DNA from: Scatosoma sp045127595 | GTDB taxonomy: Bacteria > Bacillota > Clostridia > Christensenellales > Borkfalkiaceae | Direction of reading: 5' to 3' | Length of the DNA: 64,000 nucleotides | Assembly: GCA_045127595.1 (NCBI GenBank) | Contig: JBGVQS010000028.1 | Location: 62,001-126,000, forward strand | In this document: piece after piece, positions 1-7,947 of the stretch | Layout of the letters: every line of letters starts with the position of its first letter | Numbering within the stretch: position 1 is the first letter of the stretch | Translations under genes and position numbers: made by a program | The notes under the pieces: model-generated | The model's database searches: none | What the model saw: the letters and a program-made list of their open reading frames with translations, nothing else | Told to the model about the DNA's origin: nothing

Positions 1-849
1 AAATCCAACCCCAACGCACTTGCGTCCACAAAGCAGGGTACGATTTTCACGAACGTTGCGCTTAACCCCGCTGATAACACCGTTTGGTGGGAAAAATTGA
101 CGAAGGAAGCTCCTGCAGAGCTTATCGATTGGACGGGTAAGCCTTGGACGCCCGATTGCGGTCGCAACGCGGCGCATCCCAACTCCCGTTTCACCGCTCC
201 CGCAGAAAACTGCCCTTGCATCTCTCCTGCGTTCAATTCGAAAGAAGGCGTGCCTCTTTCCGCGATCATCTTCGGCGGTAGAAGAGCAACCACGACTCCG
301 CTTGTTTATCAATCGAGAGATTGGAACCACGGTACGTTCGTAGGTACGATCATGTCGTCCGAAACGACGGCTGCGGCTACCGGTGCGGTTGGCGTACTTC
401 GCCACGATCCCATGGCAATGAAGCCTTTCATGGGCTATTCGGTTGATCAATACTTCCAGCACTGGATCGATATGGGTGCGAAAGTAGAAGAAAGCAAGCA
501 ACCCAAGATCTTCAACGTAAACTGGTTCCGTCAGGACGAAAACGGCAACTTCATGTGGCCCGGGTTCGGCGACAATATGCGCGTACTTGACTGGATTCTC
601 GATCGCTGCGAAGGCAACGTAGAAGCACGTGAAACGGCTATCGGTTATCTTCCTTACGCAAAGGATATCAATATCGAAAATTGCGATATTACTGCGGAAA
701 CGCTCGATAAGCTTCTTGCTGTTGATAAGCAACGTTGGGCGGCGGAAGCGGAAGAAATCACCGCGTACTATGCAGACAACTTCGGCGACAAGATGCCCAA
801 GGAAATCATGGATAACCTTGCAATCTTGAAGAAGAACTGCGCTGAATAA
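1..849 (+). CDS. pckG: Phosphoenolpyruvate carboxykinase (GTP), C-terminal part
   Basis: The reading frame is open from the first base of the window, so the 5' end is missing; 282 residues remain of a protein usually near 600. The enzyme interconverts oxaloacetate and phosphoenolpyruvate using GTP in the cytoplasm, linking the TCA branch to gluconeogenesis or fermentation. The segment TPDCGRNAAHPNSRF, the run FGGRRATTTPLVYQ and the stretch HDPMAMKPFMGY are typical of the C-terminal half of the GTP-dependent family and are not found in the ATP-dependent enzyme. The family call is secure. A clean intrinsic terminator follows the stop, so this is the last gene of its transcript. Confidence 0.95.
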   Translation, partial: KSNPNALASTKQGTIFTNVALNPADNTVWWEKLTKEAPAELIDWTGKPWTPDCGRNAAHPNSRFTAPAENCPCISPAFNSKEGVPLSAIIFGGRRATTTPLVYQSRDWNHGTFVGTIMSSETTAAATGAVGVLRHDPMAMKPFMGYSVDQYFQHWIDMGAKVEESKQPKIFNVNWFRQDENGNFMWPGFGDNMRVLDWILDRCEGNVEARETAIGYLPYAKDINIENCDITAETLDKLLAVDKQRWAAEAEEITAYYADNFGDKMPKEIMDNLAILKKNCAE

Positions 850-867
850 TCGCAAATAACGCATACA

Positions 868-897
868 ATCCCGTCGGAGTTTTCCGACGGGATTTTC
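868..897 (+). terminator. Intrinsic terminator after pckG
   Basis: An 11-bp perfect stem (ATCCCGTCGGA paired with TCCGACGGGAT, four-base loop) is followed by TTTTC. It lies 18 bases after the pckG stop and before the ribosome binding site of the next gene. Confidence 0.85.
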
Positions 898-917
898 AAA
901 AGAAAAAAGGAGTAACC

Positions 918-1463
918 ATGAAAAAGGTTTTAATTTTATCGGGCAGTCCAAGAAAGGGAGGCAATTCGGATATTTTATGTGATGAGTTTTTAAAAGGCGC
1001 GCTCGACGCGGGCAATCAAGTGGAAAAAATCTTTGTTGCGGAAAAGAAAATCGCGCCGTGTCTTGGATGCTATTATTGTGAAAAGCACGGGGGCAGGTGT
1101 GCATTGAATGACGGAATGGGGGATATTTTGCAAAAGATAATCGATTGCGACGTACTCGTTTTATCAAGCCCCGTGTATTTCTATTCTATCTCGGCGCAAT
1201 TAAAAGCGGTGATTGACAGAACGGTGGCGCGCTGGACGGAAATCGGGAATAAAGATTTGTTCTATATCATGACGGCGGCGGAAGAGGAAGAAGATACGAT
1301 GGACGGGACGCTCGCTTGTTTCAGGGGCTTTGCCAAGTGCATAGACGGCTACGAGGAAAAAGGCGTGCTCTACGGAAAAGGGGTACACGAAAAGGGCGAA
1401 GTCAAAAACCGCTCGGAATTGATGACGATCGCGTATGAAATGGGCAATAGTATAAGAGAATGA
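918..1463 (+). CDS. Flavodoxin-fold NAD(P)H-dependent oxidoreductase, iron-sulfur flavoprotein type
   Basis: A 181-residue protein of the flavodoxin-like reductase family, cytoplasmic. The FMN phosphate loop is SGSPRKGGNSD near residue 8, and LSSPVYFYS near residue 80 is the second flavin-contact loop. Residues about 52-66 carry CLGCYYCEKHGGRC, a C-x2-C-x2-C-x6-C arrangement like the compact cysteine motif that binds a 4Fe-4S cluster in iron-sulfur flavoproteins, so it may pass electrons between a cluster and FMN. The substrate cannot be deduced. An AAGGAG ribosome binding site precedes the ATG. It sits alone between two terminator-like structures. Family call is firm; cluster binding is inferred. 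Confidence 0.85.
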   Translation: MKKVLILSGSPRKGGNSDILCDEFLKGALDAGNQVEKIFVAEKKIAPCLGCYYCEKHGGRCALNDGMGDILQKIIDCDVLVLSSPVYFYSISAQLKAVIDRTVARWTEIGNKDLFYIMTAAEEEEDTMDGTLACFRGFAKCIDGYEEKGVLYGKGVHEKGEVKNRSELMTIAYEMGNSIRE

Positions 1464-1467
1464 TAAG

Positions 1468-1510
1468 TGGCGGCGCTTGAGGGATATCCAAACGCCGTTT
1501 TCTTTTTTGC
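1468..1510 (+). terminator. Possible weak terminator
   Basis: CGGCG and CGCCG arms with a long loop are followed by a T-rich run (ttttcttttttg). The stem is only about five pairs, so the call is tentative; it ends the oxidoreductase transcript if real. Confidence 0.4.
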
Positions 1511-1577
1511 GAAAGCTTTTATCGCTTGGAAATCAAGAAAATTATGCCTTTTGTAAAGATAAATTTTGGGCAAACTG

Positions 1578-1606
1578 TTGCAATTCGACAAAGAATATGG
1601 TAAAAT
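1578..1606 (+). promoter_or_regulatory. Promoter of the rhamnosidase operon
   Basis: TTGCAA (1578-1583), 17-base spacer and TAAAAT (1601-1606) form a vegetative-type promoter. The -10 box runs straight into a simple (AAAT)n repeat of about five units at 1602-1624, a sequence whose length could vary by slippage. Confidence 0.6.
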
Positions 1607-1627
1607 AAATAAATAAATAAAATACAA

Positions 1628-1652
1628 ATTACGAGTACAATACGCTCGTAAT
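1628..1652 (+). promoter_or_regulatory. Inverted repeat, candidate operator
   Basis: ATTACGAG at 1628-1635 is the exact reverse complement of CTCGTAAT at 1645-1652, with a 9-base gap. It lies between the promoter and the ATG of the first glycosidase gene, where a repressor would block transcription of the sugar operon. It could instead be a small RNA hairpin. No regulator gene is adjacent. Confidence 0.4.
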
Positions 1653-1670
1653 AAAGGAACGAAAACGATT

Positions 1671-3302
1671 ATGGAATATATCTATCCCATTAGAATTGTT
1701 TACACCGACGGATGTGTGGAAAACGCGGAAAGTCTTTTGACGGAAAAACGCCTGCAAATCGGGCTGATGGAAAGAGAGCTGACGCATATCAAGGGCAAGG
1801 CAAGCATTATTCTTGATTTTGGGAAGGAGCTTCCCGGCGGCGCAAGAATTTTGACGTTTCATGCGGAAAACGCAAAAGTGCGTTTACGTTTCGGGGAATC
1901 GGTAAGCGAAACCTGTTCTGAAATCTCAGGACAAGGGGGGACGGGGGTAGGTTCTGCAACGAACGACCATTCCTTGCGGGACATGGAAACCCAGCTTGTC
2001 AACTATTCGGATATGACCTTTGGACAAACGGGATTCCGCTTTTTACGGATTGATACCTTGCAGGAAAACGCAAATATTTCCCTTAAAACGGTGGTTGCGG
2101 CTTGTACGATCGATCGACGGGAAGAACTTGGGGCGTTCGAATGCGACGATCCGCTTGTAAACGATATTTGGAATACGGCGGCGTATACCTTGCGTTTGTG
2201 CCTGCAAAACGGATATTTTTGGGACGGGATCAAGCGCGACCGCTTGGTTTGGATCGGGGATCTTTATCCTGAAATGCGCGCGGCGGAATGCTTGTTCGGT
2301 AGCGTGCCCGAAACGCTTAATTCGTTGGATTTTTCCATGGAAGAAACGGTATTGCCGAATTGGGTGGATGGAATGCCGACCTATTCGCTTTGGTGGATTA
2401 TCAATCTTTGCGCAGAATACGATATTCAAGGCAAAAAGAGCCTTTTTGAAAAATATATTCCCTATGTGAAAGGGGTATTGAAGCAAATCGAGCCTTACGT
2501 TTCCGAAGACGGGCAGGCTTGGTATCCGTCGAACTTTATCGATTGGCCTACAAATTATGATAACAGCAAACCGCTTGTCATGAAAGAGGACTTGTTTGCG
2601 GGGATTAGCTATTTGACCAAAATCACGCTGGAAAAAGCCAAGGCATTTTTAACTGCGCTCGGCGAAGACGTAAGCTTGTGCGATCTTATGCTGGCGCGGC
2701 TTGCGAAAAAGACGTACAAGGTACAAAAATATAAACAGATCGCGGCGGTTGGCGTTTGGTCGGGGGATCAATCGGAAAACAACGAAAGGGTGCTTTTGGA
2801 GGGCGGCGCAAACGGGTTGTCTACGTTCATGTCCTATCCGATTTTGTCGGCGGTAGCGGCGTATGGAAAGTATAACGAAGCGCTTGCCATGATGAAAGAA
2901 TATTACGGCGGTATGTTATCGGTTGGGGCAACGACGTTTTGGGAAGATTTCGATCTTACTTGGTTAGAAAACGCAGGCAGAATCGACGAAATGCCGCAGG
3001 CAGGTAAAAAAGATATTCACGGCGATTACGGCGCGTTTTGTTATTTGGGATTTAGACATAGCTTCTGCCACGCATGGTCGGCGGGCGTTATTCCCTACTT
3101 AATGGAAACGGTCGTTGGGATTAAAAAGGTGGGGGCAGGTACGAGACGAATTCAAATTAAGCCGAATTTGAGCGGTTTAAAACATGTCAAAGCAAGCTAT
3201 CCGACTCCCTACGGAATCGTACGCGTAGAACACAGCTTAAAAGCAAACGGCGAAGTGGAAACGAAAGTGGACGCGCCGTCTGAAATAGAAATTATTCAAT
3301 AA
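1671..3302 (+). CDS. Alpha-L-rhamnosidase-like glycosidase (GH78-type)
   Basis: A 543-residue protein whose residues from about 155 on match the (alpha/alpha)6-barrel of bacterial alpha-L-rhamnosidases. The segment YFWDGIKRDRLVWIGDLYPE near residue 185 corresponds to the family motif of the general form DxxxRDRxxWxGD, and aromatic residues such as NWVDGMPTYSLWW follow. It would cleave terminal rhamnose from glycosides or plant/host glycans. It is much shorter than typical GH78 enzymes (about 900 residues), lacking most of the N-terminal accessory beta-domains, and has no signal peptide, so it probably acts in the cytoplasm on imported oligosaccharides. The next gene begins 12 bases downstream, forming an operon. 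Confidence 0.8.
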   Translation: MEYIYPIRIVYTDGCVENAESLLTEKRLQIGLMERELTHIKGKASIILDFGKELPGGARILTFHAENAKVRLRFGESVSETCSEISGQGGTGVGSATNDHSLRDMETQLVNYSDMTFGQTGFRFLRIDTLQENANISLKTVVAACTIDRREELGAFECDDPLVNDIWNTAAYTLRLCLQNGYFWDGIKRDRLVWIGDLYPEMRAAECLFGSVPETLNSLDFSMEETVLPNWVDGMPTYSLWWIINLCAEYDIQGKKSLFEKYIPYVKGVLKQIEPYVSEDGQAWYPSNFIDWPTNYDNSKPLVMKEDLFAGISYLTKITLEKAKAFLTALGEDVSLCDLMLARLAKKTYKVQKYKQIAAVGVWSGDQSENNERVLLEGGANGLSTFMSYPILSAVAAYGKYNEALAMMKEYYGGMLSVGATTFWEDFDLTWLENAGRIDEMPQAGKKDIHGDYGAFCYLGFRHSFCHAWSAGVIPYLMETVVGIKKVGAGTRRIQIKPNLSGLKHVKASYPTPYGIVRVEHSLKANGEVETKVDAPSEIEIIQ

Positions 3303-3314
3303 AAGAGGAAAATT

Positions 3315-6113
3315 ATGAAACAGGTTGAAAACATTTATAAATGTATTCCTTTTTGGTCGTGGAATGACGAGCTTGATCCGCAAGGTCTTGTCGATCAGTT
3401 ACAATGGATGTATGATAACGGGGTTGGCGGCGTATTTATGCACGCGCGCGGCGGCTTAAAAACCGAGTACCTTGGCGAAAAATGGTTTGATTGCATCAAG
3501 GCTTGTTCGGAAAAAGCGGAAGAGCTTGGCATGGAAGCGTACGCATACGACGAAAACGGTTGGCCGAGCGGATTTGTCGGTGGGAAATTGCTCGACGATA
3601 TAGAAAACCACGATAGATACTTAACCTACGAGATCGGCGGGTACGATAAAAACGCACTCGTTTCCTATGAAATGACGGGTTCGGGATTAAAACGGGTAAC
3701 GAGCGGCGAAAAGTGCTTGAACGTATATCAGCATTACGCGGCGTCCACGGCGGATATTTTAAACGGCGAAGTCGTGGATAAATTCATTGCAATGACGCAT
3801 GAGGAATATAAAAAGCGGGACACGTACAATTTGAAAGGCTTCTTCACGGACGAACCGCAGTATTACCGTTGGGGTACGTCGTTTACCAAAGCGATTATTC
3901 CTTATTTCAAAGAAACCTACGGGGAAGACATTCTCGATGGGCTTGGGTATTTGTTCGTGGAAGAAGAAGGGTATCGCGCGTTCCGTTATAAGTATTGGAA
4001 GGGCATGCAGGCGTTAATGCTGAAAAATTTCGCGGAAAAAATCTACCGTTGGTGCGACGAACGCGGTTATAAACTGACGGGGCATTACGTAGAAGAAACT
4101 TCGCTCGGTATGCAAATGTGGTGCTGCGCAGGGGCTATGCCGTTCTATGAATTCGAGCATATCCCTGGGATTGACTGGCTTGGCAGAAACGTTGGGAACG
4201 AGCTTTCGCCCAAGCAGGTTTCGTCGGTAGCGGCGCAGCTTGGCAAAAAACAAGTCATTACGGAAACGTACGGTTGTTGCGGTTGGGACGTTACGCCCGA
4301 CGAGCTGAAATGGATTGCGGAATGTCAATACGTCGGCGGCGTGAATTTGATGTGTCAACATCTTTTGCCTTATGCGGAACACGGTCAAAGAAAACGCGAC
4401 TATCCCGCACATTTTTCAAATGTAAATCCTTGGATAAATAAGAATTTTAAGGAGTTTAACGATTATTTCTCGTTGCTTGGGAAAATCTTGGCGGAAAGCG
4501 AGGAACAGGTCAACGTAGCCGTTTTGCATCCGATCCGCAGCGCGTATTTTGATTATAAACGTGATGCCGCGCACGAGAGCGTTTATGAGTTGGACGAAGG
4601 GCTTCGCGTATTGATGACGGAGCTTACCACCAAACAAATCCCGCACCATTTTGTAGACGAAACGTTGCTCGCAAAATACGGCAAGATCGAAAACAAGAAA
4701 TTCGTGATGGGCAAATGCGCTTATGATTATTTGATTTTGCCTAAGATGTATACCATGGACAAGACGACGGAAGCGTTACTTCGCGAGTTTGTTCTCGGCG
4801 GCGGGAAAGTGCTTGTTTACGACGAAAAGCCCACCTATCTCGAAGGGGAAAAATACGGCTACGATTATTTGGAAAGCAACGTTACGATGGAAGAAATCCG
4901 TGCGGCGCAGCCTTTCTATACCGAACAAAACGAGCACGTTCGTACGGCGATCAGAAAGGACGCAGAGGGCAGAACCTTTATTTATGCGGTGAACCTTGGG
5001 GAAGAAACGGAAATGGACTTCCAGCTCAAACAAGGCAAGTCGTTTAAAGCGTACGACCTGTTCAAGGACGAATATAAAACGGTTTCCACCAAAGTAAAAT
5101 TTGATAAAAAGCAATCCTACCTTCTTTACGTATCTGATGAAGAACCGCAGGAAGAAAAAACGCTCAAACCCGTGTATATGGGGGAACAGTTCACGGTGGT
5201 TACGCCGCCTGAAAACTATTTGACGATCGACTATTTGCGCTATTCGACGGACGGAGAAAACTATTCCGAAAGCTTGAACTGCATGGGGATTTTTGCGGAA
5301 ATGCTGGAACGCCGCTATGAAGGGAAGCTGTATTTGAAATATGAATTTACGGTAGATGAGCTGCCTGAAAAATGCCGTTTCTTTGCAGAAAATATGAATA
5401 CGTTGCGTGTGGAAGTGAACGGCGCGGAAGTAGAAAAATGTTGCGTTTCCAAGCGTGAAAAGAATTTGTTTGGGTACAACGTTGCCGATAAGCTGAAAAA
5501 GGGCTTGAACGAAGTGGTCGTTTTGATCAACTATTGGCAAAGCGAAGCGGTATACTACGCCTTGTTTGGGGAAAACGTAACCGAAAGCCTTAGAAACTGT
5601 CTTGTGTACGATACGAGTATCGAAGCGGCGTATTTAAAGGGAACGTTTGGCGTTACAGGCGATTTTAAAGCGGGCAAAAACGATAACGTAGTGCTTGGAA
5701 ACAATTTCCGTATTGGAAAAGCAAAGACGGAAATCACGTCTTTGATCGAAGACGGCTATCCGTTCTTCTCTGGGGATATTACGTTAAAGCAAACGCTTGT
5801 AACTGATACGGCTGATTGTGAATTGATCGTGGATAAGCGGTATCAACTGTTGGAAGTAAAGCTTAACGGCAAAAAGGTGCAAACGCTGATGTTCGGCAAG
5901 CGCGTGGATTTGTCGAACGTGGCAAAAGTGGGCGAAAACGAACTCGAAATCGTGTTGACGGTCGGGAACAGAAACCTGCTTGGACCTTTCCATACGCCCG
6001 ATCAAGAGGATTTCAGCGTCGGTCCGTATACGTTTGAAAGAATGGGTAGTTGGAAGGAAGGAAAGAGTCCTTTGCTACTCGATCAATATGCGTTCGTAAA
6101 AGGAATTATATAA
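3315..6113 (+). CDS. Large glycoside hydrolase, GH106-like
   Basis: A 932-residue cytoplasmic protein without a signal peptide. The N-terminus (IPFWSWNDELDP, then GGVFMHARGGLKTEYLG at about residues 37-53) and the internal acidic stretches FFTDEPQYYRWG and ITETYGCCGWDVTPDE match the GH106 alpha-L-rhamnosidase and related TIM-barrel families. The C-terminal 350 residues look like beta-sandwich domains of the type found in GH2-like enzymes. Together with the upstream GH78-like enzyme it suggests release of rhamnose, or a related deoxy-sugar, from small glycosides. The start is set by GAGG upstream of the ATG, 12 bases after the previous stop. The exact substrate is inferred only; it could also belong to an uncharacterised sister family. 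Confidence 0.75.
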   Translation: MKQVENIYKCIPFWSWNDELDPQGLVDQLQWMYDNGVGGVFMHARGGLKTEYLGEKWFDCIKACSEKAEELGMEAYAYDENGWPSGFVGGKLLDDIENHDRYLTYEIGGYDKNALVSYEMTGSGLKRVTSGEKCLNVYQHYAASTADILNGEVVDKFIAMTHEEYKKRDTYNLKGFFTDEPQYYRWGTSFTKAIIPYFKETYGEDILDGLGYLFVEEEGYRAFRYKYWKGMQALMLKNFAEKIYRWCDERGYKLTGHYVEETSLGMQMWCCAGAMPFYEFEHIPGIDWLGRNVGNELSPKQVSSVAAQLGKKQVITETYGCCGWDVTPDELKWIAECQYVGGVNLMCQHLLPYAEHGQRKRDYPAHFSNVNPWINKNFKEFNDYFSLLGKILAESEEQVNVAVLHPIRSAYFDYKRDAAHESVYELDEGLRVLMTELTTKQIPHHFVDETLLAKYGKIENKKFVMGKCAYDYLILPKMYTMDKTTEALLREFVLGGGKVLVYDEKPTYLEGEKYGYDYLESNVTMEEIRAAQPFYTEQNEHVRTAIRKDAEGRTFIYAVNLGEETEMDFQLKQGKSFKAYDLFKDEYKTVSTKVKFDKKQSYLLYVSDEEPQEEKTLKPVYMGEQFTVVTPPENYLTIDYLRYSTDGENYSESLNCMGIFAEMLERRYEGKLYLKYEFTVDELPEKCRFFAENMNTLRVEVNGAEVEKCCVSKREKNLFGYNVADKLKKGLNEVVVLINYWQSEAVYYALFGENVTESLRNCLVYDTSIEAAYLKGTFGVTGDFKAGKNDNVVLGNNFRIGKAKTEITSLIEDGYPFFSGDITLKQTLVTDTADCELIVDKRYQLLEVKLNGKKVQTLMFGKRVDLSNVAKVGENELEIVLTVGNRNLLGPFHTPDQEDFSVGPYTFERMGSWKEGKSPLLLDQYAFVKGII

Positions 6114-6124
6114 GAAAATGAAAA

Positions 6125-6152
6125 AAAGAACTGCCCAAAGCAGTTCTTTTTT
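6125..6152 (+). terminator. Intrinsic terminator of the glycosidase operon
   Basis: AAAGAACTGC and GCAGTTCTTT form a 10-bp stem with a 5-base loop, followed by TTTTTT. Confidence 0.9.
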
Positions 6153-6213
6153 ATCGGCGGCAAAACACGGAAAGCTGTGATTGCGTGCTAAACCTTTTCG
6201 GCTTACATAAAAA

Positions 6214-6243
6214 TTGACAAGTTCCGTGTCGAAACTTGTCGAT
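6214..6243 (-). terminator. Terminator of the tRNA-Arg transcript
   Basis: Read on the minus strand, GACAAGTT and AACTTGTC pair and are followed by A plus a T run. It starts a few bases after the CCA end of the tRNA. Confidence 0.7.
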
Positions 6244-6246
6244 TTT

Positions 6247-6323
6247 TGGTGCATCCGATTGGATTCGAACCAACGACACCAGGCGTCGGAGGCCTGTGCT
6301 CTATCCAACTGAGCTACGGGTGC
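6247..6323 (-). tRNA. tRNA-Arg (anticodon CCG)
   Basis: The minus strand folds into a full cloverleaf: 7-bp acceptor stem with one C-A mismatch at the fourth pair, D-stem GCTC/GAGC, anticodon stem CAGGC/GCCTG with loop CTCCGAC giving anticodon CCG, five-base variable loop, T-stem GTTGG/CCAAT with loop TTCGAAT. The CCA end is encoded (6247-6249). The anticodon reads CGG arginine codons. Confidence 0.95.
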
Positions 6324-6358
6324 AAGCGTATTGATTAGGCTTTTTAAAAAGTAACTAT

Positions 6359-6388
6359 ATTTTACTATTTTTCGCTTTCTTTTTGCAA
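6359..6388 (-). promoter_or_regulatory. Promoter of tRNA-Arg
   Basis: On the minus strand TTGCAA (6388-6383), 18-base spacer and TAAAAT (6364-6359) lie about 30 bases before the mature tRNA 5' end. Confidence 0.5.
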
Positions 6389-6395
6389 GCGTTTA

Positions 6396-6404
6396 TGCTA
6401 TAAT
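6396..6404 (+). promoter_or_regulatory. Extended -10 promoter of mnmA
   Basis: TGCTATAAT is an extended -10 element. The -35 region (TTTCTT at 6376-6381) is weak, which fits an extended -10 promoter. It lies 43 bases before the mnmA ATG. Confidence 0.55.
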
Positions 6405-6447
6405 ATTGCCAAATTCCTAAAAAATTTTTTAATCAGGAGAGATTTTC

Positions 6448-7533
6448 ATGTCGAAAACGGTCGTAGTCGGTATGAGCGGCGGCGTAGATAGCTCGGTAGC
6501 GGCGTTGCTTTTGAAACAGCAAGGATACAACGTAATAGGGTTGTTTATGCTCAACTGGGAGGAAAACGACGAAAACGGTTGCTGCACAGCGGAAGACGAT
6601 TACGCGGACGTGCGCCGCGTTGCGTCGGTGCTCGACATTCCCTATTATACCGTCAATTTTGCCAAGGAATATATGGATAGAGTTTTTTCCTATTTCCTTG
6701 CCGAATACAAGGCGGGAAGAACCCCCAACCCCGACGTGCTTTGCAATCGGGAAATCAAGTTTGGACCCTTCTTACAGGAAGCGAAAAAGCTGGGCGCGGA
6801 TTATATCGCAACGGGACATTATTGCAAAATTTCGCATGAAAACGGAGTGCATTATTTACAAAAAGCTAAGGATCAAAACAAGGACCAAACCTATTTTTTG
6901 AACCAGCTTTCGCAAAGTCAGCTTGCCGACGTGCTCTTTCCCTTGCAAGATATGGAAAAGCCGGAAATTCGCAAAATCGCGTTGGAATACGGGCTTGCTA
7001 CGGCGCAAAAAAAGGACTCGACGGGGATTTGTTTTATCGGGGAAAGAAATTTCAGAAAGTTTCTCAGCTCGTACCTGCCTGCCACAAAAGGCAAAATTTT
7101 GGATCTTTCGGGCAAGGAAGTCGGGCAACATATGGGCTTGATGTATTATACGCTCGGTCAGCGCAGGGGGTTAGATCTTGGCGGTATCAAAGGCGAGGAC
7201 GAAGGTGGCAGATGGTTTGTCGTAAAGAAGGATCTCGTCAACAACGTTTTGTACGTTTCACACGGGGACGAAACGCCGCTGTATTCCAAATCCTGCGAAG
7301 TGTCGGGCTTTAACTGGATTCCTGAAAAACCGCAAAAGAAAGAATTTCAATGCAAAGCAAAATTCCGTTACCGTCAGCCCGATCAAGACGTATCGGTGCG
7401 CGTCAACGACGACGGTACGCTGCATATCGAATTTGCGGAAGCGCAGCGCGCGGTAACCGAGGGGCAGTACGCCGTTTTATACGACGGAATCAACTGTCTT
7501 GGCGGCGGCGTGATCGAGAGCGCGGAATATTAA
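6448..7533 (+). CDS. mnmA: tRNA-specific 2-thiouridylase MnmA
   Basis: A 361-residue cytoplasmic enzyme that places sulfur on C2 of the wobble uridine (U34) of tRNAs for Lys, Glu and Gln. The PP-loop GMSGGVDSS at residue 8 binds ATP. The two catalytic cysteines are visible in NPDVLCNREIKFGPF (about residue 99) and STGICFIGER (about residue 195). The C-terminal beta-barrel ends with the usual GQYAVLYDG element. Length matches the family (about 360). The start has a CAGGAGAG ribosome binding site. No cysteine desulfurase gene is next to it; the sulfur donor must be encoded elsewhere. Confidence 0.97.
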   Translation: MSKTVVVGMSGGVDSSVAALLLKQQGYNVIGLFMLNWEENDENGCCTAEDDYADVRRVASVLDIPYYTVNFAKEYMDRVFSYFLAEYKAGRTPNPDVLCNREIKFGPFLQEAKKLGADYIATGHYCKISHENGVHYLQKAKDQNKDQTYFLNQLSQSQLADVLFPLQDMEKPEIRKIALEYGLATAQKKDSTGICFIGERNFRKFLSSYLPATKGKILDLSGKEVGQHMGLMYYTLGQRRGLDLGGIKGEDEGGRWFVVKKDLVNNVLYVSHGDETPLYSKSCEVSGFNWIPEKPQKKEFQCKAKFRYRQPDQDVSVRVNDDGTLHIEFAEAQRAVTEGQYAVLYDGINCLGGGVIESAEY

Positions 7534-7604
7534 AGAAGCAGATATGGATATTCGTGAAAAAATGCATAGTGTTACGATTTGATAGATAAAGAGATTTTAA
7601 AACG

Positions 7605-7640
7605 TTAAAAGAATAAGGCAGGGAGTTTTCCCTGCCTTTT
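7605..7640 (+). repeat. 36-bp direct repeat, copy 1 (contains a terminator)
   Basis: This 36-base segment is identical to 8203-8238. It includes AAGGCAGGGA, a short loop and TCCCTGCCTTTT, an intrinsic terminator that now serves mnmA, preceded by a GAATAA that reads as Glu-stop in the second copy. The two copies enclose the XRE regulator cassette. The bases just upstream (7591-7604) also resemble the 3' end of the small gene at 7948-8214, so copy 1 may be the last remnant of a duplicated gene. Confidence 0.9.
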
Positions 7641-7648
7641 CACTATGG

Positions 7649-7855
7649 TCAATCGTTAGATATGCCCAATAAATAATCCACGCTGCAATCAAACAGCTTT
7701 GCGATATTTTTCAACGTTTCTAAATCAGGCTGCGTTCTACCTTTTTCCCAATCGCATACTGCGCTGTTTGTCGTATTCAATTTTTCTGCCGTTTGTTTTT
7801 GCGTTAATCCGCTTTCCAAACGAAGCTCTTTGATTCGTGTGCAAAATATTTCCAT
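7649..7855 (-). CDS. XRE-family helix-turn-helix repressor
   Basis: A 68-residue protein made almost only of a Cro/CI-type HTH domain: RIKELRLESGLTQKQTAEKL, then NTTNSAVCDWEKGRTQPDLE (recognition helix and following turn), and the C-terminal KNIAKLFDCSVDYLLG typical of small XRE regulators. It should bind the two identical palindromes in the divergent promoter region and so control itself and the + strand gene at 7948. I chose the ATG at 7855; a TTG at 7861 is an alternative. A TATAAT on its strand at 7869-7864 places the transcript start close to the start codon, so the mRNA may be leaderless. Confidence 0.88.
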   Translation of the reverse strand: MEIFCTRIKELRLESGLTQKQTAEKLNTTNSAVCDWEKGRTQPDLETLKNIAKLFDCSVDYLLGISND

Positions 7856-7867
7856 AAGCACTATTAT

Positions 7868-7919
7868 AGGGAAAATCCCTAAAAAATAGTTGACATTAGG
7901 GAAAATCCCTAATATAATA
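7868..7919 (+). promoter_or_regulatory. Divergent promoter with twin 15-bp palindromic operators
   Basis: TAGGGAAAATCCCTA occurs at 7868-7882 and again at 7898-7912, with centres 30 bases apart, about three helical turns. The second copy fills the 17-base spacer between TTGACA (7891-7896) and TATAAT (7914-7919) of the + strand promoter. The first copy overlaps the TATAAT (7869-7864) of the minus-strand XRE gene. This is the layout of an autoregulated switch in which one repressor shuts both promoters. Confidence 0.9.
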
Positions 7920-7947
7920 AATAATAACTTAAGTTAAAAAGGTATTT

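Noticed and set aside
7066..7090. Minus-strand copy of the dispersed motif in mnmA (GGCAGGTACGAGCTGA)
   Set aside because: The similarity is partial and it would be the only copy in reverse orientation, so chance is likely.
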